DNA of 16,002 nucleotides, taken from positions 1 through 16,002 of the forward strand of contig CALGRC010000037.1 of the NCBI GenBank assembly GCA_937959315.1, in the 5' to 3' direction. Source of the DNA: an uncultured Clostridia bacterium (GTDB taxonomy: Bacteria; Bacillota; Clostridia; UMGS1810). Positions 7,587 to 14,814 of the stretch are shown here, one piece after another. Each line of letters begins with the position of its first letter. Position 1 is the stretch's first letter. A program made the position numbers and the translations under genes. The notes under the pieces are model-generated. The model made no database searches. It was not told the origin of the DNA and saw only the letters and a program-made list of their open reading frames with translations.

Positions 7587-9230
7587 ATGCAGTATCAATT
7601 TCAATTTGTCAGCAGCCTGGAAAAAATTTTTTTTGACCCGCGCGGCGACCTTTATACACAGACATCGGGCAGTATGTTCAAAAACGAACGTTACAGCTTC
7701 CAATTGTACGCCTATGCCCAGGGGGCGCCCGACCCGCGCATCTATGCAAGCATAGAGATCGACTCCCCCATCCGGGACTATCTTTCGGTCTATCAGGTGG
7801 GCTATGTGCCGTCCACCCTTGCCTGCCTGCCGCTGTGCAAGGACGACGATTACCTTTCCAAGCGGCCGGGGCTGTTCCCCGATCCCCTCTATCCAATAAC
7901 CGGCGGGAACATCGAGCTTGCCGACACGCAAACCCGCGCCTTTTGGTTTGTCATAGAGCCAAACGGCAATATCAGCGGCACCTTCCCCATCCGCGTCCGC
8001 ATCAAAGACAAAGAAGGGCAGCAGATTGGCGACCTTACATACACCATCGAAATCATCGATGCGCTGCTTCCCGAGCAGACGCTCATCAATACCGGCTGGT
8101 TCCATGCCGACTGCCTCGCGGCGGCGCACCATGTTGAAATCCTCAGCGATGCGCATTTTGCGCTGCTGGAAAAATATATCCGGCTGTATGCGTCGTTTGG
8201 GCACAACATGATTTTAACGCCTGTATTCACCCCGCCGCTGGACACCGCCGTCGGCGGGGAGCGCCCGACTGTCCAGCTGGTGGGCGTTACCAAAACAGAC
8301 GGCGGGTACCGCTTTGATTTCTCCCTGCTTGGGCGCTGGCTGGATATGTGCAGGGCCTGCGGCATCCGGTACTTTGAAATTTCCCACCTGTTTACCCAAT
8401 GGGGGGCCAAGCATGCGCCAAAGGTCATGGCGCATACCGATACCGGCTACCGCCGGATATTTGGCTGGGACACCGACGCCGCAGGGCCGGAATACACTGC
8501 ATTCCTACAGGCATTTTTGCCCGCGCTGACCGCATTTTTGCAGCAGCAGGGCGTTTTAGACTGCTGCTTCTTCCACGTATCTGACGAACCCCTGATGGAG
8601 CACTTAGAACAGTATCAGGCCGTCAAAGCGATCATCGCGCCCTATATCCGGCAGGACCGCCATATGGACGCGCTTTCCGAATATGCTTTTTACCAGACGG
8701 GCGCCGTTGGCAAACCAGTGGTCGCCACCAACCACATCCAGCCGTTTTTGGAACATCAGGTTCCCGGCCTGTGGGCCTATTACTGCACGGCGCAGGGGGA
8801 TTTTGTCGCCAACCGGTATATGGCGATGCCCTCCTACCGCAGCCGCGTGCTGGGGCAGCAGCTATACAAGCATCAAATTGAGGGCTTTTTGCAATGGGGC
8901 TTTAATTTCTGGAACACCCAGTTTTCCACGCGCGCCATTGACCCGTTTGCCGTCACTGACGCCGGCGGCGCTTTCCAGTCGGGCGACGCCTTCCTGGTGT
9001 ACCCGTGCGGGGCGGACGGCAACCCCATCTGCTCGCTGCGGCTGTACGTATTTGCCGATGCTTTGCAGGATATGCGCGCCCTGCAGTTATTAGAATCCAA
9101 CATCGGGCGGGACGCAGTGCTGGAACTGCTGCCCGGTATCATTGGGTTTGACCAATACCCGCGCAGCATTGATTATATTGTATCGCTGCGCGAAACTGTC
9201 AATCAAAAAATCAAAGAAACATTGTCATAA
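7587..9230 (+). CDS. GH123-like glycosidase (DUF4091 domain), no signal peptide
   Basis: 547 residues. A beta-sandwich-like N-terminal part (1-165) is followed by a TIM-barrel-like region and a C-terminal segment typical of PF13320/DUF4091 (WGFNFWNTQF, DPFAVTDAGG, SGDAFLVYPC, SLRLYVFADALQDMRALQLLE). The motif FFHVSDEPL places an adjacent Asp333-Glu334 pair where GH123 beta-N-acetylgalactosaminidases have their substrate-assisted catalytic Asp-Glu. No signal peptide or membrane segment is present, so it should act in the cytoplasm on imported oligosaccharide. The family is diverse and the GalNAc specificity is unproven here. Start: AGGAGG seven bases upstream of the ATG. It is the last gene of the plus-strand regulatory unit and ends at a strong terminator. 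Confidence 0.85.
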   Translation: MQYQFQFVSSLEKIFFDPRGDLYTQTSGSMFKNERYSFQLYAYAQGAPDPRIYASIEIDSPIRDYLSVYQVGYVPSTLACLPLCKDDDYLSKRPGLFPDPLYPITGGNIELADTQTRAFWFVIEPNGNISGTFPIRVRIKDKEGQQIGDLTYTIEIIDALLPEQTLINTGWFHADCLAAAHHVEILSDAHFALLEKYIRLYASFGHNMILTPVFTPPLDTAVGGERPTVQLVGVTKTDGGYRFDFSLLGRWLDMCRACGIRYFEISHLFTQWGAKHAPKVMAHTDTGYRRIFGWDTDAAGPEYTAFLQAFLPALTAFLQQQGVLDCCFFHVSDEPLMEHLEQYQAVKAIIAPYIRQDRHMDALSEYAFYQTGAVGKPVVATNHIQPFLEHQVPGLWAYYCTAQGDFVANRYMAMPSYRSRVLGQQLYKHQIEGFLQWGFNFWNTQFSTRAIDPFAVTDAGGAFQSGDAFLVYPCGADGNPICSLRLYVFADALQDMRALQLLESNIGRDAVLELLPGIIGFDQYPRSIDYIVSLRETVNQKIKETLS

Positions 9231-9247
9231 ATTGTCCAGCACCATAC

Positions 9248-9284
9248 AAAAAGAGGGCTGATTTTTTAAATCAGCCCTCTTTTT
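9248..9284. terminator. Bidirectional intrinsic terminator
   Basis: A 17-bp stem (arms 9248-9264 and 9268-9284, core AGAGGGCTGATTT) with a 3-base loop, flanked by an A-run on the left and a T-run on the right. It can stop both the plus-strand glycosidase transcript and the minus-strand tRNA transcript, whose fMet gene ends three bases away. Confidence 0.93.
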
Positions 9285-9287
9285 TAG

Positions 9288-9361
<74 letters not shown>

Positions 9362-9366
9362 GTATA

Positions 9367-9452
9367 TGCCGGAGACCGGGATCGAACCGGTACGAAGGGT
9401 TAGCTTCGCAGGATTTTAAGTCCTGTGCGTCTGCCAATTCCGCCACTCCGGC
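9367..9452 (-). tRNA. tRNA-Leu(UAA)
   Basis: An 86-base class II tRNA on the minus strand. The acceptor stem is GCCGGAG/CTCCGGC, the anticodon loop CTTAAAA gives UAA, a long variable arm is present (CGAAG...CTTCG), and the T-arm is ACCGGTTCGATCCCGGT. CCA is not encoded. It is the first gene of the two-tRNA transcript. Confidence 0.96.
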
Positions 9453-9476
9453 TTCCCGCGCTCGTTTCTGCCTTAT

Positions 9477-9505
9477 ATTATAACACGTTTGCCATACTAT
9501 GTCAA
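9477..9505 (-). promoter_or_regulatory. Consensus sigma-A promoter of the tRNA pair
   Basis: On the minus strand, TTGACA (9500-9505), a 17-base spacer and TATAAT (9477-9482): a perfect consensus match, as expected for a stable-RNA operon. The start should be near 9470, about 18 bases before tRNA-Leu. The rest of 9506-9582 holds no gene and no clear terminator for the upstream yabR gene. Confidence 0.9.
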
Positions 9506-9582
9506 CAGCAAATTATACATCCGATGTTATTTCAGCGGAAACATTCATAGAATATGCTATATCCCGGCAAATTATGCAATTT

Positions 9583-10059
9583 TCAATAACCGCCGTGCCG
9601 GCTGTTATTTCTGCGTTTCCCTTCCACGCTCTTTTTCAGGTCATGCATTTTTTCATCGCTCGCCTGTTTAAATTTATTGAGCTTGTCTTCAAACGACAAC
9701 CCCTCGTCATGATTGCGGTGCCAGTCTATATCCATCGGGTTGCCGCGCAGCGGCCCGGACGGCGCAGCCGGACGGCGCGCCATACGCGGCCCGCGCGCCC
9801 CATAAGACTGGCGCCCGCTTTGTTCAGGCTTTAGGGCCTGCTTAATGGACAACGCAATTTTATTTTTTTCCACAGACAATACTTTTACCTTTACAGTATC
9901 GCCAACTTTCAAATGGTCTTTGATATCTTTGACATATTCCAGCGCAACCTCAGAAATATGGACAAGCCCCGTCACGCCGCCTTCCAGCTCTACAAACGCG
10001 CCAAAATTGGTAATACCAGTAACCTTGCCTTCGACAACCGAACCGACTTCAAATTGCAT
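9583..10059 (-). CDS. yabR: S1-domain RNA-binding protein, YabR type
   Basis: 158 residues. An N-terminal S1 OB-fold (about 1-74) begins VGSVVEGKVTGITNFGAFVEL and has GLVHISEVA and GDTVKVKVLSVE, the hallmarks of a single S1 domain. A Gly/Arg/Pro-rich linker (about 80-105) and a charged C-terminus (LSFEDKLNKFKQASDEKMHDLKKS) typical of YabR/GSP13-like proteins follow. The family binds RNA or ribosomes. The ATG has AAAGGAGG 12 bases upstream. It lies directly after divIC, as in Bacillus subtilis, and is probably co-transcribed from the divIC promoter. Confidence 0.9.
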   Translation of the reverse strand: MQFEVGSVVEGKVTGITNFGAFVELEGGVTGLVHISEVALEYVKDIKDHLKVGDTVKVKVLSVEKNKIALSIKQALKPEQSGRQSYGARGPRMARRPAAPSGPLRGNPMDIDWHRNHDEGLSFEDKLNKFKQASDEKMHDLKKSVEGKRRNNSRHGGY

Positions 10060-10088
10060 ACGGTAAAAAATCCTCCTTTGGAACAGAC

Positions 10089-10379
10089 CTATTTCTGGCT
10101 GGAATCAATATACACTTTTTCATCTGCACGCACCAGCCCCAACGTATCGCGTGCCACTTTCTCTATGTATTCCATAGAGGAATAGACATTTTCCTTTTCA
10201 TCCAGCTCTTGGCCCGTTTGCTGCTGCGCCGCAATTTCCTGCTCCAATTCGGAGATCTGCTGGTGATATCTGCGAAGGCTGCCATACTGGTTGACAAAAA
10301 CGCATACCACAACCACTGCCGCCCCTAACAGGACGGCCCGTTTGAGTACGATCCCTTTTTTCTTTTTCCTCTTTGGCAT
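10089..10379 (-). CDS. divIC: Septum formation initiator DivIC/FtsB family protein
   Basis: 96 residues: a basic cytoplasmic N-terminus (MPKRKKKKGI), one membrane helix (about 11-32), a coiled coil (about 33-65, ISELEQEIAAQQQTGQELDEKE) and the conserved C-terminal motif EKVARDTLGLVRADEKVY. This is the bitopic divisome protein that pairs with FtsL at the septum. The frame extends upstream into GC-rich low-complexity sequence, but the ATG at 10377-10379 has GAGGTG nine bases away and the expected family start. It sits between yabQ and yabR, the Bacillus order, with its own sigma-A promoter. Confidence 0.92.
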   Translation of the reverse strand: MPKRKKKKGIVLKRAVLLGAAVVVVCVFVNQYGSLRRYHQQISELEQEIAAQQQTGQELDEKENVYSSMEYIEKVARDTLGLVRADEKVYIDSSQK

Positions 10380-10413
10380 AGGACTACACCTCAAAGCTAC
10401 AACTTCAACTTGT

Positions 10414-10442
10414 ATTATATACCATATCGGCGAAAATGTAAA
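10414..10442 (-). promoter_or_regulatory. Sigma-A promoter of divIC-yabR
   Basis: Minus strand: TTTACA (10437-10442), 17-base spacer, TATAAT (10414-10419). It lies just after the yabQ stop and gives the division gene vegetative expression independent of the sporulation genes upstream. Confidence 0.85.
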
Positions 10443-10443
10443 G

Positions 10444-10953
10444 CTAAACTTTTCGAAAAACACAGCGGACCCGTTTTGCATTTTGTTTTGCGCGCCGCCC
10501 GGCGTCCCGCCCGCGCCGCCCGCACCACCGGCCAAAACGCCGCATACCGCGCCATATCCACAATACCGGCCGCCGCAGCCACCGGTAGAGCAAAACAAAC
10601 GGGAACAGCACAATTTTGAGCAAAAACAAAAGCAAACGCTTTACCACTGATATTACGGCGCTGGATATCCCCACCACCAGCCGGCTGAGCGTTAACAGGT
10701 ACAGCCCAAACCCCAGTCCAATCCCTGCAAACTCGTACCAGCGCACCTGCGCAGAATTGGTGATAAAAATAGTGGCATATACGATGGCCGCAAGCCCAAG
10801 CCAAAACAAGATATCCTGCATCCAAACCAACACTGCCGCGGCCTTAAAATTTTTCCGCCAAATGCGGAAAAGGTCAAACAACAGCCCAACTGCTGCGCCG
10901 CCCAACATTGTGCCAAAAAACACGCAGAGCTCCTGCCCGTTGGAAATCCCCAA
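10444..10953 (-). CDS. yabQ: Spore cortex biosynthesis protein YabQ
   Basis: 169 residues with about four membrane segments in the first 125 residues. YabQ-family features include GAAVGLLFDLFRIWRK, with the acidic and basic pair after the first helix, and WMQDILFWL. The start is a TTG (10951-10953): no ATG fits, and AGGGGTGG lies just upstream at the end of yabP. In Bacillus subtilis YabQ is made in the mother cell and needed for cortex formation. The C-terminal 35 or so residues are strikingly Arg-rich (GRRGRDAGRRAK), consistent with a cytoplasmic tail. It lies 10 bases after yabP. Confidence 0.9.
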   Translation of the reverse strand: MGISNGQELCVFFGTMLGGAAVGLLFDLFRIWRKNFKAAAVLVWMQDILFWLGLAAIVYATIFITNSAQVRWYEFAGIGLGFGLYLLTLSRLVVGISSAVISVVKRLLLFLLKIVLFPFVLLYRWLRRPVLWIWRGMRRFGRWCGRRGRDAGRRAKQNAKRVRCVFRKV

Positions 10954-10963
10954 AACGCCACCC

Positions 10964-11260
10964 CTATTTAAACATCCGGCTTAAAAAGCTGCCGCCTTTG
11001 CCGCGTCCGCCTTCCATATACTCCACGCCGGAAACACTGCCTTCAATGATGACCTCTCCCACTTCGACGCTGAGTTTGTTGATGTGCAAATCCTCCCCGC
11101 GGACGACCAATACGCCCATTTCGGTGTGCAGCACAATTTCCTCTTCATTGAAACTTTCCACATCCTCTACGCCCGAAACACTCAGTTTTTTCCGGTTTTC
11201 CAAAATAAGGTTATGTACTGTATCTGTCTTGACCGTCCTGACCATTTTCCGCTCTTCCAT
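10964..11260 (-). CDS. yabP: Sporulation protein YabP
   Basis: 98 residues. The sequence HNLILENRKKLSVSGVEDVESFNEEEIVLHTEMGVLVVRGEDLHI is the conserved core of the YabP/YqfC family, a small beta-rich sporulation protein made in the mother cell. The C-terminus is basic (KGGSFLSRMFK). The start ATG (11258-11260) is preceded by GGGGAGG at 11 bases; a second Met at residue 6 is a less likely alternative. The Shine-Dalgarno is also the 3' arm of a terminator hairpin, so translation should depend on where transcription begins. It is followed immediately by yabQ. Confidence 0.92.
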   Translation of the reverse strand: MEERKMVRTVKTDTVHNLILENRKKLSVSGVEDVESFNEEEIVLHTEMGVLVVRGEDLHINKLSVEVGEVIIEGSVSGVEYMEGGRGKGGSFLSRMFK

Positions 11261-11265
11261 ATTTG

Positions 11266-11310
11266 AAAAAACCTCCCCGTATACAGATATTCCATCTATA
11301 TGCGGGGAGG
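11266..11310 (-). terminator. Terminator hairpin after rqcP that contains the yabP Shine-Dalgarno
   Basis: On the minus strand CCTCCCCG (11303-11310) pairs with CGGGGAGG (11272-11279). After one C-A mismatch, ATATAGAT pairs with ATCTGTAT (one G-U), closing a GGAAT loop. Six T residues follow (11266-11271). The 3' arm CGGGGAGG is also the Shine-Dalgarno for yabP, so an upstream transcript should terminate here or hide that site. Confidence 0.85.
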
Positions 11311-11323
11311 GGCTTGTTTATGC
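11295..11323 (-). promoter_or_regulatory. Putative sigma-E-type promoter of yabP-yabQ
   Basis: Minus strand: GCATAAA (11317-11323), 14-base spacer, CATATAGA (11295-11302), compared with the Bacillus sigma-E pattern KMATATT-(13-15)-CATACAnT. Transcription would begin at or just past the hairpin loop (about 11286-11289), removing the 5' arm and leaving the yabP Shine-Dalgarno free. This is inferred from a consensus match and context. Confidence 0.55.
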
Positions 11324-11563
11324 TTACAGCACCTCGTACAGGCTGGAAGCGCCGTCCTTTGTCACGTGCTCCGCCACCTGCAAAACACGCACCCGGATGG
11401 TCTTTTCCCCCAGCGCAATGGCAATTTCATCGCCTTCTTTGACATCCGCGCCCGGTTTGGCAGCCTTGCCGTTTAAGGTAACCCGCCCGCCGTCGCACGC
11501 CTCGTTTGCCACTGTGCGGCGTTTAATCAGCCGCGACACCTTTAAAAATTTATCCAACCGCAT
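11324..11563 (-). CDS. rqcP: RNA-binding S4 domain protein RqcP (YabO)
   Basis: 79 residues, almost entirely one S4 domain: MRLDKFLKVSRLIKRRTVANEACDGGRVTLNGK is the conserved S4 core. RqcP works with RqcH on stalled 50S subunits in bacterial ribosome-associated quality control. The ATG follows AGGAGG at 11 bases. It lies 18 bases after the flippase gene. In Bacillus a MazG-type gene (yabN) lies between these two, and it is absent here. A strong terminator follows. Confidence 0.9.
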   Translation of the reverse strand: MRLDKFLKVSRLIKRRTVANEACDGGRVTLNGKAAKPGADVKEGDEIAIALGEKTIRVRVLQVAEHVTKDGASSLYEVL

Positions 11564-11581
11564 CTTTTTATATTCCTCCTG

Positions 11582-13198
11582 TTATTTGCGTATCAGCTTC
11601 CATTTTTTCAAAAGCGGCAGATACCGCTCTGATTTGGGCAGCAGTTCCACATCCTCCGCCCGCACGGCGCCCACCAGGAACAGCAGCGCCAAATAGGTAC
11701 CGCCGCCCAGCGCAATGGACAGCAGCAGCGACAACGTATTGCCCAAAAATGCTGTGTTGCCGTATACCAGCAATGCCACCGCCGCCATGCCTGCCACACA
11801 CAGCACCGGCTTGAACACCATATCGGCAAACCCCAGCCGCACGCCGATGATGCGCCGGATGGATACCAGGTTGAGCGTCAAAATGGTGATATAGCATACC
11901 AGCGAGCCAATGGGCGCGCCGTTGATATTAACTTCGGGCGTACCGACTAAAATATAGTTGATGCTCACCTTGAGCAGGCCGCCGATTGCCATATGCGACA
12001 CCGGCACCCAGATTTTCCCAGACGCCTGCAAAATGGCATTGGTGACCGACACCAGCGACACAAATACAATGGCGTATGCCAGAATAGACAGCGAAGAGGT
12101 CGCCGATGTATTGTGGAAGACCAACTGCAAAATAGGCTCTGCCAGCACCGCCATACCCACCGCGCACGGCAGGGCAAATAAAATGGTAATCCGCAGCGCA
12201 ATGCCCGTCACCCGCTGTGCCTGCCGCTGCCGCCCGGCTGCCAGTGCGCTGGCAATGGCCGGCACCAGGCTGATGCTGATAGCGGTAATCATGGTAGGCG
12301 GCATATTAAACAGCGGGTACGCATAGCCCGAATAGGAGCCCCACAAGCTACGGGCCTGCTCCAGCGCAAACCCCGCGCCCTCCTGCAGGCGGCGCATAAT
12401 CATCAGTGAATCGATGACGCTGGCAAGGCTAAACACCGACGCGCCTATGGTGATGGGGATGGCGATTTTCACCAGTTCCTTTAAAATCTGCCCGGATGTG
12501 CGCGCCGGGCCAAAATCAGCCGCCGCAGCCCGGGGGCGGTACATCCGTTTGCGCGCGGCCCAGTACACCCACACAATAAACAAAAGCCCCAGCAGCGCGC
12601 CTGCCGACACGCCGAATACCGCGCCTGCCGCGGCATATTGCAGGCCGTACTGCATAAGCAGTATGGCAAGGGTATAGCCGAACACCAGTTTACCCAGCGC
12701 CTCGATGACCTCGGATATGGCGGTGGGGAACATGTTTTGATGCCCCTGGAAATACCCGCGGAAGGCCGACATAACCGCCACGCATAAAAGCGCCAGCGAC
12801 AGCGCCTGGATACCCGGCTTAACCTCCGGGTCCATCATAACATTGGACAAAAACCCGGCGCCAAAAAACAAAAACAGCGCGCCCACAATGCCAATGAGCC
12901 CCATCAGCAGCAGGCTGCTGCGCAGAATCTGCCGGGTTTCACTCACCTGCCGGCGCGCCCGTGACTCGGCCACCATTTTGGAAATGGCCACCGGAAACCC
13001 CGCCGTAGCCACCACAAACAGCCAGGTATAGATATTATAGGCCGACGAAAACAGGCCCATCCCTTCCTCGTCAATCATATAGGTCAGCGGGATTTTGAAC
13101 CCTGCGCCGATGACCTTGACGGTCACATTTGCAATCAGCAGGATGAGCGCGCCCTTCATGAACGCCTGGTTTTGATTGCTTTTGCCCAAATGTGCCAC
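11582..13198 (-). CDS. yabM: SpoVB/MurJ-family polysaccharide flippase, yabM position
   Basis: 538 residues with about 14 hydrophobic segments, a member of the MVF/MATE-like oligosaccharide flippase superfamily. Visible family features include GAGFKIPLTYMIDEEGMGLFSSAYNIYT, AISKMVAE, FRGYFQGHQNM and a second half with repeated helices. It would move lipid-linked or oligosaccharide precursors across the membrane for wall or spore-cortex synthesis. The start is a GTG at 13196-13198 after AAAAGGGGAC; the spacing is short, and an ATG at 13157-13159 without a good ribosome site is the alternative. It heads the minus-strand block behind a strong sigma-A promoter. Position suggests the Bacillus yabM orthologue; a second paralogue is divergent from it. 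Confidence 0.88.
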   Translation of the reverse strand: MAHLGKSNQNQAFMKGALILLIANVTVKVIGAGFKIPLTYMIDEEGMGLFSSAYNIYTWLFVVATAGFPVAISKMVAESRARRQVSETRQILRSSLLLMGLIGIVGALFLFFGAGFLSNVMMDPEVKPGIQALSLALLCVAVMSAFRGYFQGHQNMFPTAISEVIEALGKLVFGYTLAILLMQYGLQYAAAGAVFGVSAGALLGLLFIVWVYWAARKRMYRPRAAAADFGPARTSGQILKELVKIAIPITIGASVFSLASVIDSLMIMRRLQEGAGFALEQARSLWGSYSGYAYPLFNMPPTMITAISISLVPAIASALAAGRQRQAQRVTGIALRITILFALPCAVGMAVLAEPILQLVFHNTSATSSLSILAYAIVFVSLVSVTNAILQASGKIWVPVSHMAIGGLLKVSINYILVGTPEVNINGAPIGSLVCYITILTLNLVSIRRIIGVRLGFADMVFKPVLCVAGMAAVALLVYGNTAFLGNTLSLLLSIALGGGTYLALLFLVGAVRAEDVELLPKSERYLPLLKKWKLIRK

Positions 13199-13246
13199 GT
13201 CCCCTTTTCTATGTAGTCAATTCCATTGTATCGCCAATTCCCTCTT

Positions 13247-13275
13247 ATTATACCAACGATTCGGAAAATAGTCAA
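13247..13275 (-). promoter_or_regulatory. Sigma-A promoter of the yabM-rqcP unit
   Basis: Minus strand: TTGACT (13270-13275), 17-base spacer, TATAAT (13247-13252). The expected start is near 13240, giving a leader of about 42 bases. Confidence 0.88.
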
Positions 13276-13282
13276 AACAAAT

Positions 13283-13312
13283 TTCTATCTGCCGCCGCAT
13301 GCGCATATAGAT
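13283..13312 (+). promoter_or_regulatory. Putative sigma-E-type promoter of spoVB
   Basis: The -10-like element CATATAGAT (13304-13312) is identical to that before yabP, including the preceding CG (11-mer CGCATATAGAT). The -35 at 14 bases, TTCTATC (13283-13289), is a weak match. The expected start is near 13318, shortly before the GGGAGCGGAG ribosome site. Confidence 0.45.
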
Positions 13313-13335
13313 ACGGTAAGGAAAGGGAGCGGAGT

Positions 13336-14814
13336 ATGAAAAAACAAGCCTTTATTGCAAATGTCGCCATGATGTCGGCATCCATGCTGGTCATCCGCGT
13401 GGCTGCCATGTCGTTTAACATTTTTATATCCGGCCGCATCGGCGCCGAGGGGATGGGGCTCTACCATCTCATCTACTCGGTTTACGCACTGGCAATCACC
13501 ATATCCACTTCGGGCATCAACCTGGCGGTGACGCGGCTGGTATCCGAACAGCTTGGCCGCACCGGCAACCCGGCGGTAGATCACATTTTAAACAAATGCA
13601 TGTCGCTGTCGCTTGCCATGAGCCTGCTGGGCGCGGGCACACTGTTTTTTGGGGCGGAATTTATCAGCGCGGCATTCCTGCACGACCCCCGCGCCGCCGC
13701 CGCGCTGCGCATCCTCGCGCCCAGCCTGCCGTTCCTGGCGGTGTCCAGCGCGCTGCGGGGGTATTTTATCGGCCTGCGCAAGGTGGCTACCACCACAGTG
13801 AGCCAAATCATCGAGGAATTTTCCGGTATGCTGCTGACCATTGCGCTGCTGCCGCGGTGCAGCCAGGCGGGCAACCCGGGCATGGCGCTCATTATCGGCG
13901 CGTCGGGTTCCGAGGCGCTGTCGTGCAGCTACGATTTGCTGATGTATGCCCTGTCCTGCCGCCGGTACAGCGGCCTGCGCCCCGAAAAAAAAGCAACCTA
14001 CCGGGAAATTTTGTCCATTTCCGGGCCGGTTGCTCTCGGTTCTTATCTGCGCAGCGGGCTGGTGACGGTGGAAAATATCCTAATCCCGTCCCGTCTGGCG
14101 CTCTTTGATGCCGCCGACGCCTTGGCCCGCTACGGCATGATCAAGGGCATGGCCATGCAGGTGGTCATGTTCCCGTCGGTGTTCCTGCAATCGTTTATCT
14201 CGCTGCTGGTGCCGGAGATTGCCCAGCGCAACGCCGCCCGGCACGGGCGGAGCGTCCGGCGCACGGTATTGCAGTCGGCCGAATATACGGTGCTGTTCGC
14301 CTGCTGCATTGGCATGTGCCTCATGGCGCATTCGCAGGATTTGTCAGTCGCCTTCTATCAAAATACCCAGGTGGGCGTCTACATTGGCGCGCTGGCACTG
14401 CTCACCATTCCCATGTACCTCGATTCGGTGGTGGACGGCATGCTGAAAGGGCTCAACCAGCAAATGAGCTCGCTCAGATACAACATTTCCGATTCCGTCC
14501 TGCGGGTGGCCAGCATTTATCTGCTGGTACCGCGCTATGGTATGGCGGCCTATATCGGCATTTTGTATGCCAGCGAGCTGTTTAACCTCACCTTAAGCCT
14601 GCATCGGCTGCTGCGCGTGACCCACGTCCGGCCCTCGCTGACAAGGCTGCTGGTGCGTCCGGCCGTCAGCGCCGCGGCGGCCTGGGTTTGCCAGCGCTGG
14701 CTGCTCGCCGTATGGACAGCGCCCAATTTTTATATGGAGATTGCGCTGTTTGCCGTGCTGTACGTGCTGTTTGCCGCTATCATCACCCTGTTGCTGGGGC
14801 GCCGTACATTTTAA
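13336..14814 (+). CDS. spoVB: Stage V sporulation protein B-like flippase
   Basis: 492 residues, a second MVF-superfamily flippase with about 14 membrane segments. Features include SFNIFISGRIGAEGMGLYHLIYS, SGINLAVTRLVSEQ, LRGYFIGLRKV and DSVVDGMLKGLNQQ, all typical of SpoVB. SpoVB is thought to export lipid-linked peptidoglycan precursors for spore cortex synthesis in the mother cell. The frame is open upstream to 13192, but the ATG at 13336 is chosen because AAAGGGAGCGGAG lies just before it and the sigma-E-like element is upstream. It diverges from the yabM-type paralogue, and its TAA overlaps the stop codon of the convergent regulator gene. Confidence 0.9.
   Translation: MKKQAFIANVAMMSASMLVIRVAAMSFNIFISGRIGAEGMGLYHLIYSVYALAITISTSGINLAVTRLVSEQLGRTGNPAVDHILNKCMSLSLAMSLLGAGTLFFGAEFISAAFLHDPRAAAALRILAPSLPFLAVSSALRGYFIGLRKVATTTVSQIIEEFSGMLLTIALLPRCSQAGNPGMALIIGASGSEALSCSYDLLMYALSCRRYSGLRPEKKATYREILSISGPVALGSYLRSGLVTVENILIPSRLALFDAADALARYGMIKGMAMQVVMFPSVFLQSFISLLVPEIAQRNAARHGRSVRRTVLQSAEYTVLFACCIGMCLMAHSQDLSVAFYQNTQVGVYIGALALLTIPMYLDSVVDGMLKGLNQQMSSLRYNISDSVLRVASIYLLVPRYGMAAYIGILYASELFNLTLSLHRLLRVTHVRPSLTRLLVRPAVSAAAAWVCQRWLLAVWTAPNFYMEIALFAVLYVLFAAIITLLLGRRTF

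Noticed and set aside
7554..8204. Minus-strand open frame of over 200 codons opposite the glycosidase gene
   Set aside because: It mirrors the codon pattern of the real gene, has no ribosome site, and would run across the glycosidase start region. No domain was recognised.
10380..10613. N-terminal extension of the divIC frame
   Set aside because: It runs through the divIC promoter and the GC-rich end of yabQ, giving Gly/Ala/Cys-rich nonsense. The 10379 start has a ribosome site and the expected basic N-terminus.
13192..13335. N-terminal extension of the spoVB frame by 48 residues
   Set aside because: It overlaps the start of the divergent flippase gene and both promoters, and its translation is not like a flippase N-terminus. 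The ATG at 13336 has a good ribosome site.
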